Under the pieces are notes generated by a model. It was not told the origin of the DNA. It worked only from the letters and a program-made list of their open reading frames with translations, and did no database searches. Made by a program: the position numbers and the translations under genes. A DNA stretch of 36,771 nt from Bacillota bacterium (lineage in GTDB: Bacteria > Bacillota > UBA994): assembly GCA_009773495.1 (NCBI GenBank), contig WSXW01000031.1, positions 1-36,771 on the forward strand. Direction: 5' to 3'. Positions within the stretch are counted from its first letter, which is position 1. Each line of letters begins with the position of its first letter. Positions 34,955-36,771 of the stretch are shown piece by piece.

Positions 34955-36055
34955 TTGCAAATTGCATTAACTAAAAAACTAGCGGATGCCCTGGGAGTAA
35001 AGCTTCCGGCTACTGACGAAACCATCAATTCTCTGTTCACATGGACAGCAAATTGGACCACGGTATGGGACAATCGAAGAGCAGAGGATATGCTAGTCCT
35101 AGTAAATAACGCAACACGCTTTACAGTGGCGATTTATCAGATCAAACGGAAGGATCTGAAAAATGTTGAGAAAATGATGCAGGCTGCTATTGTAAACACG
35201 CTACTTTCAATGAATCTGAATCCAGAACTTGTAAATGAATATATGCGATTGGCGGGCGAATTGGAGTTTGTGCGAAACAACAGCAGACAAACAGCGGCCT
35301 GGGTGTCAAAGGCAGGATTGGAATGCGCCTTTCATGTTGGACGAGAATATAATGGCATTGCGAAAATATATTGTGATACATTGGGAGCTTCGTCAAATTA
35401 TAGAATCGTCAACTATTCTGGAAACACAGATGATGGTTTCTATCCATATAAAGCGATGGTCGATGCATTGACAGAACTCACGGGTATGGAGGCATATAAA
35501 TGTCGCGCATTTGAACTGATGGTAAGCCTTGATCTGGAAGTATATAAGTCAGAACGGAGGATTATCGTTCCTGCGGACATGAAATTTGCTCAATTACACA
35601 AGGTGTTACAGTATGTTTTCGACTGGAAGAACTGCCATCTTTATGATTTTACTATTATTGATGAAAAGACTAAAAAAGTGGTCGTTAGAATGGTTCCGAC
35701 TGAGGAAGATTTGGAGTATGATGAAAGTGCTGTATTAATGGATGGACATACTCTGGCAGAATTTCTCCCGGAGCATAAGCAAATAATATACACCTATGAC
35801 ATGGGGGATAACTGGGAACATATCCTTCAGCTAGTGCGAGTGATTGAAGAATATGACGGTGAGCTGCCGTATCTACTGGAAGCAAGTGGACAAGCACCGC
35901 CGGAAGATGTTGGCGGTGTAGGTGGTTTTGTAAGCTTCAGGGAGATCATGTTAAATCCTGAACATCCTGAATACGCAGAAATGAAAGAAAGGTCGAGGTA
36001 CTGGACACCGGAACTTAGGGAATGGAAAAGGAAGCCAAAGGTCATTCATATATGA
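34955..36055 (+). CDS. DUF6933/plasmid pRiA4b ORF-3-like protein
   Basis: A 366-residue two-domain protein. The N-terminal part (about 1-150, MQIALTKKLADALGVKLP onward, with WTANWTTVWDNRRAEDMLVLVNN) matches my memory of DUF6933. The C-terminal part (about 190-360) is the pRiA4b ORF-3/IS1096 TnpR-type domain, seen in LYDFTIIDEKT, YTYDMGDNWEHILQL and CP-free EDVGGVGGFVSFREIMLNPEHPEY. Function is unknown; such proteins travel with mobile elements. The TTG at 34955 follows TGGAGGTGTG. It is intact, unlike its neighbours on both sides. Confidence 0.8.
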   Translation: MQIALTKKLADALGVKLPATDETINSLFTWTANWTTVWDNRRAEDMLVLVNNATRFTVAIYQIKRKDLKNVEKMMQAAIVNTLLSMNLNPELVNEYMRLAGELEFVRNNSRQTAAWVSKAGLECAFHVGREYNGIAKIYCDTLGASSNYRIVNYSGNTDDGFYPYKAMVDALTELTGMEAYKCRAFELMVSLDLEVYKSERRIIVPADMKFAQLHKVLQYVFDWKNCHLYDFTIIDEKTKKVVVRMVPTEEDLEYDESAVLMDGHTLAEFLPEHKQIIYTYDMGDNWEHILQLVRVIEEYDGELPYLLEASGQAPPEDVGGVGGFVSFREIMLNPEHPEYAEMKERSRYWTPELREWKRKPKVIHI

Positions 36056-36294
36056 GTTAGATGCGACATCAATATCACCATCCCAACCGTATGACGGAAG
36101 TCCAAGATGGATGTCGAAGTATATTGATTTAGGAAAGTCGTAGAAATGGCTGTTTTGCGGGCTTTGTGAGGATTTTTTTCCCTTCGTTTTGGACAGAGGG
36201 ATTTTGAAAACCCTTAACCTCGGACAAGTAACGGTTTTGACTCCAGTTCAGACAGGTATTAGAATAAAACCGATCTGAAATGGAGGTATTATAC

Positions 36295-36522
36295 ATGGCA
36301 AACAAGAAATTCACTGAAGAAGAGATGAATCATTTACGAGCAAGCCCGCATGTTTTGCATGTAACTCCTAGCATCGTACATTTCTCAGCCAAGTTTAAAG
36401 AACTGTTTTGGAGCTCAATACTGGAAGGGAAACCACTGAAGAAAAATTCTTATTGATCTGGGTATCGACCCGGATATTCTTGGTGACAACCGTCTAAATG
36501 GATTGAAGGCTATGATCAGAGA
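36295..36522 (+). pseudogene. HTH-type ORF of a transposon, frameshifted and truncated
   Basis: A remnant of the small helix-turn-helix protein found with IS3-like elements of Clostridia. It starts at ATG 36295 after GGAGGTATTATAC (MANKKFTEEEMNHLRASPHV, then HFSAKFKELFW). The frame breaks at the A-run 36442-36446, where one extra A is present; in the shifted frame it continues KKILIDLGIDPDILGDNRLNGLKAMIREAV. Near 36520 it changes into an unrelated transposase tail. Confidence 0.65.
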
Positions 36523-36692
36523 AGCTGTTCGACCAACTCAAAGTAGATATGCAAGGCGCACGAATCCGTACACATAACGAGCAAACCACTAATGGCAAAG
36601 CTTTTGTGTTGTTCATCGCACTCGTAATCAGAACCTACATCATGGGCAAACTCAAAAAGCACCTTGCTGAAAAGTCTGTGTTTGGCAAGTAA
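36516..36692 (+). pseudogene. DDE transposase C-terminal remnant (IS1634-like)
   Basis: A 58-codon open frame reads EKLFDQLKVDMQG, then RIRTHNEQTTNGKAFVLFIAL and ends AEKSVFGK. The RTHNEQTTNGK-FV-FIAL pattern is the C-terminal part of DDE transposases of the IS1634/IS4 type, with the catalytic Glu in EKLFDQLK. No start codon; the rest of the gene is gone. It is joined directly to the HTH remnant. Confidence 0.65.
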
Positions 36693-36749
36693 GAATTGCA
36701 TAGAGTGGCAGCTAATTTGTGCATAGCGTCCTGTCGTGTTTCCTTCTCC

Positions 36750-36771
36750 CTTCCCCCCCTAGGGGGGGAAG
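36750..36771. repeat. 22-bp perfect palindrome at the window edge
   Basis: CTTCCCCCCCT is followed directly by its exact reverse complement, AGGGGGGGAAG. The palindrome touches the last base of the window, and TTCTCC just before it suggests it may continue beyond. Confidence 0.85.

Noticed and set aside
36129-36314. 61-codon minus-strand frame
   Set aside because: No ribosome site; it crosses the leader of the HTH remnant and resembles no protein I know.

Overview
The window looks like chromosomal DNA of a spore-forming, Clostridia-like member of the Bacillota. The evidence is the core gene order pcrA–ligA–gatC–gatA–gatB, strong GGAGG ribosome binding sites with many GTG/TTG starts, a Spo0F-like response regulator, a SigH-type promoter, a mother-cell-type sporulation promoter before a polysaccharide deacetylase, and a DUF3048 (YerB-like) lipoprotein. 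I cannot assign a species.

Layout. (1) 1-1777, minus strand: start of a DUF6754-like membrane protein, then an SPFH/NfeD membrane pair. (2) 2149-11647, plus strand: Spo0F-like regulator, DNA helicase pcrA, DNA ligase ligA, an MFS exporter with a hairpin over its ribosome binding site, and the gatCAB amidotransferase operon. (3) 11793-17727, minus strand: a compact accessory block with a small secreted protein behind a 17-bp poly-C/G tract, an ABC-2 ATPase and permease, an unlisted 48-residue two-helix membrane peptide, and then a heterodimeric ABC exporter whose subunits have complementary degenerate ATP sites. Both operons of this block end in copies of the same ~95-bp terminator-bearing repeat. 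(4) 17728-18287: gene-free and full of repeats. (5) 18288-25564: a zinc-ribbon membrane protein, a lipoprotein with two retropepsin-like aspartic protease lobes, a three-gene ABC-2 exporter of the viologen-exporter type, a YerB-like lipoprotein, an orphan DNA methyltransferase and a small membrane protein. (6) 25768-33559, plus strand: polysaccharide deacetylase with LysM, AraC regulator, nitroreductase, two small-molecule-type methyltransferases, an Ogt-type DNA repair methyltransferase, and two RNA methyltransferases (THUMP family and RlmD/RumA family). (7) 33560-36771: decaying mobile DNA with a frameshifted serine recombinase, a DUF6933/pRiA4-ORF3 protein, and fused remnants of two unrelated transposase-type genes, ending in a perfect palindrome at the window edge.

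The best candidate for something undescribed is the 11793-14080 module: a signal-peptide protein of no family I recognise, a dedicated ABC-2 transporter and a two-helix peptide, downstream of a homopolymer long enough to be slippage-prone. The bilobal aspartic protease lipoprotein (19408-20382) is the second. No rRNA, tRNA or CRISPR array was seen.
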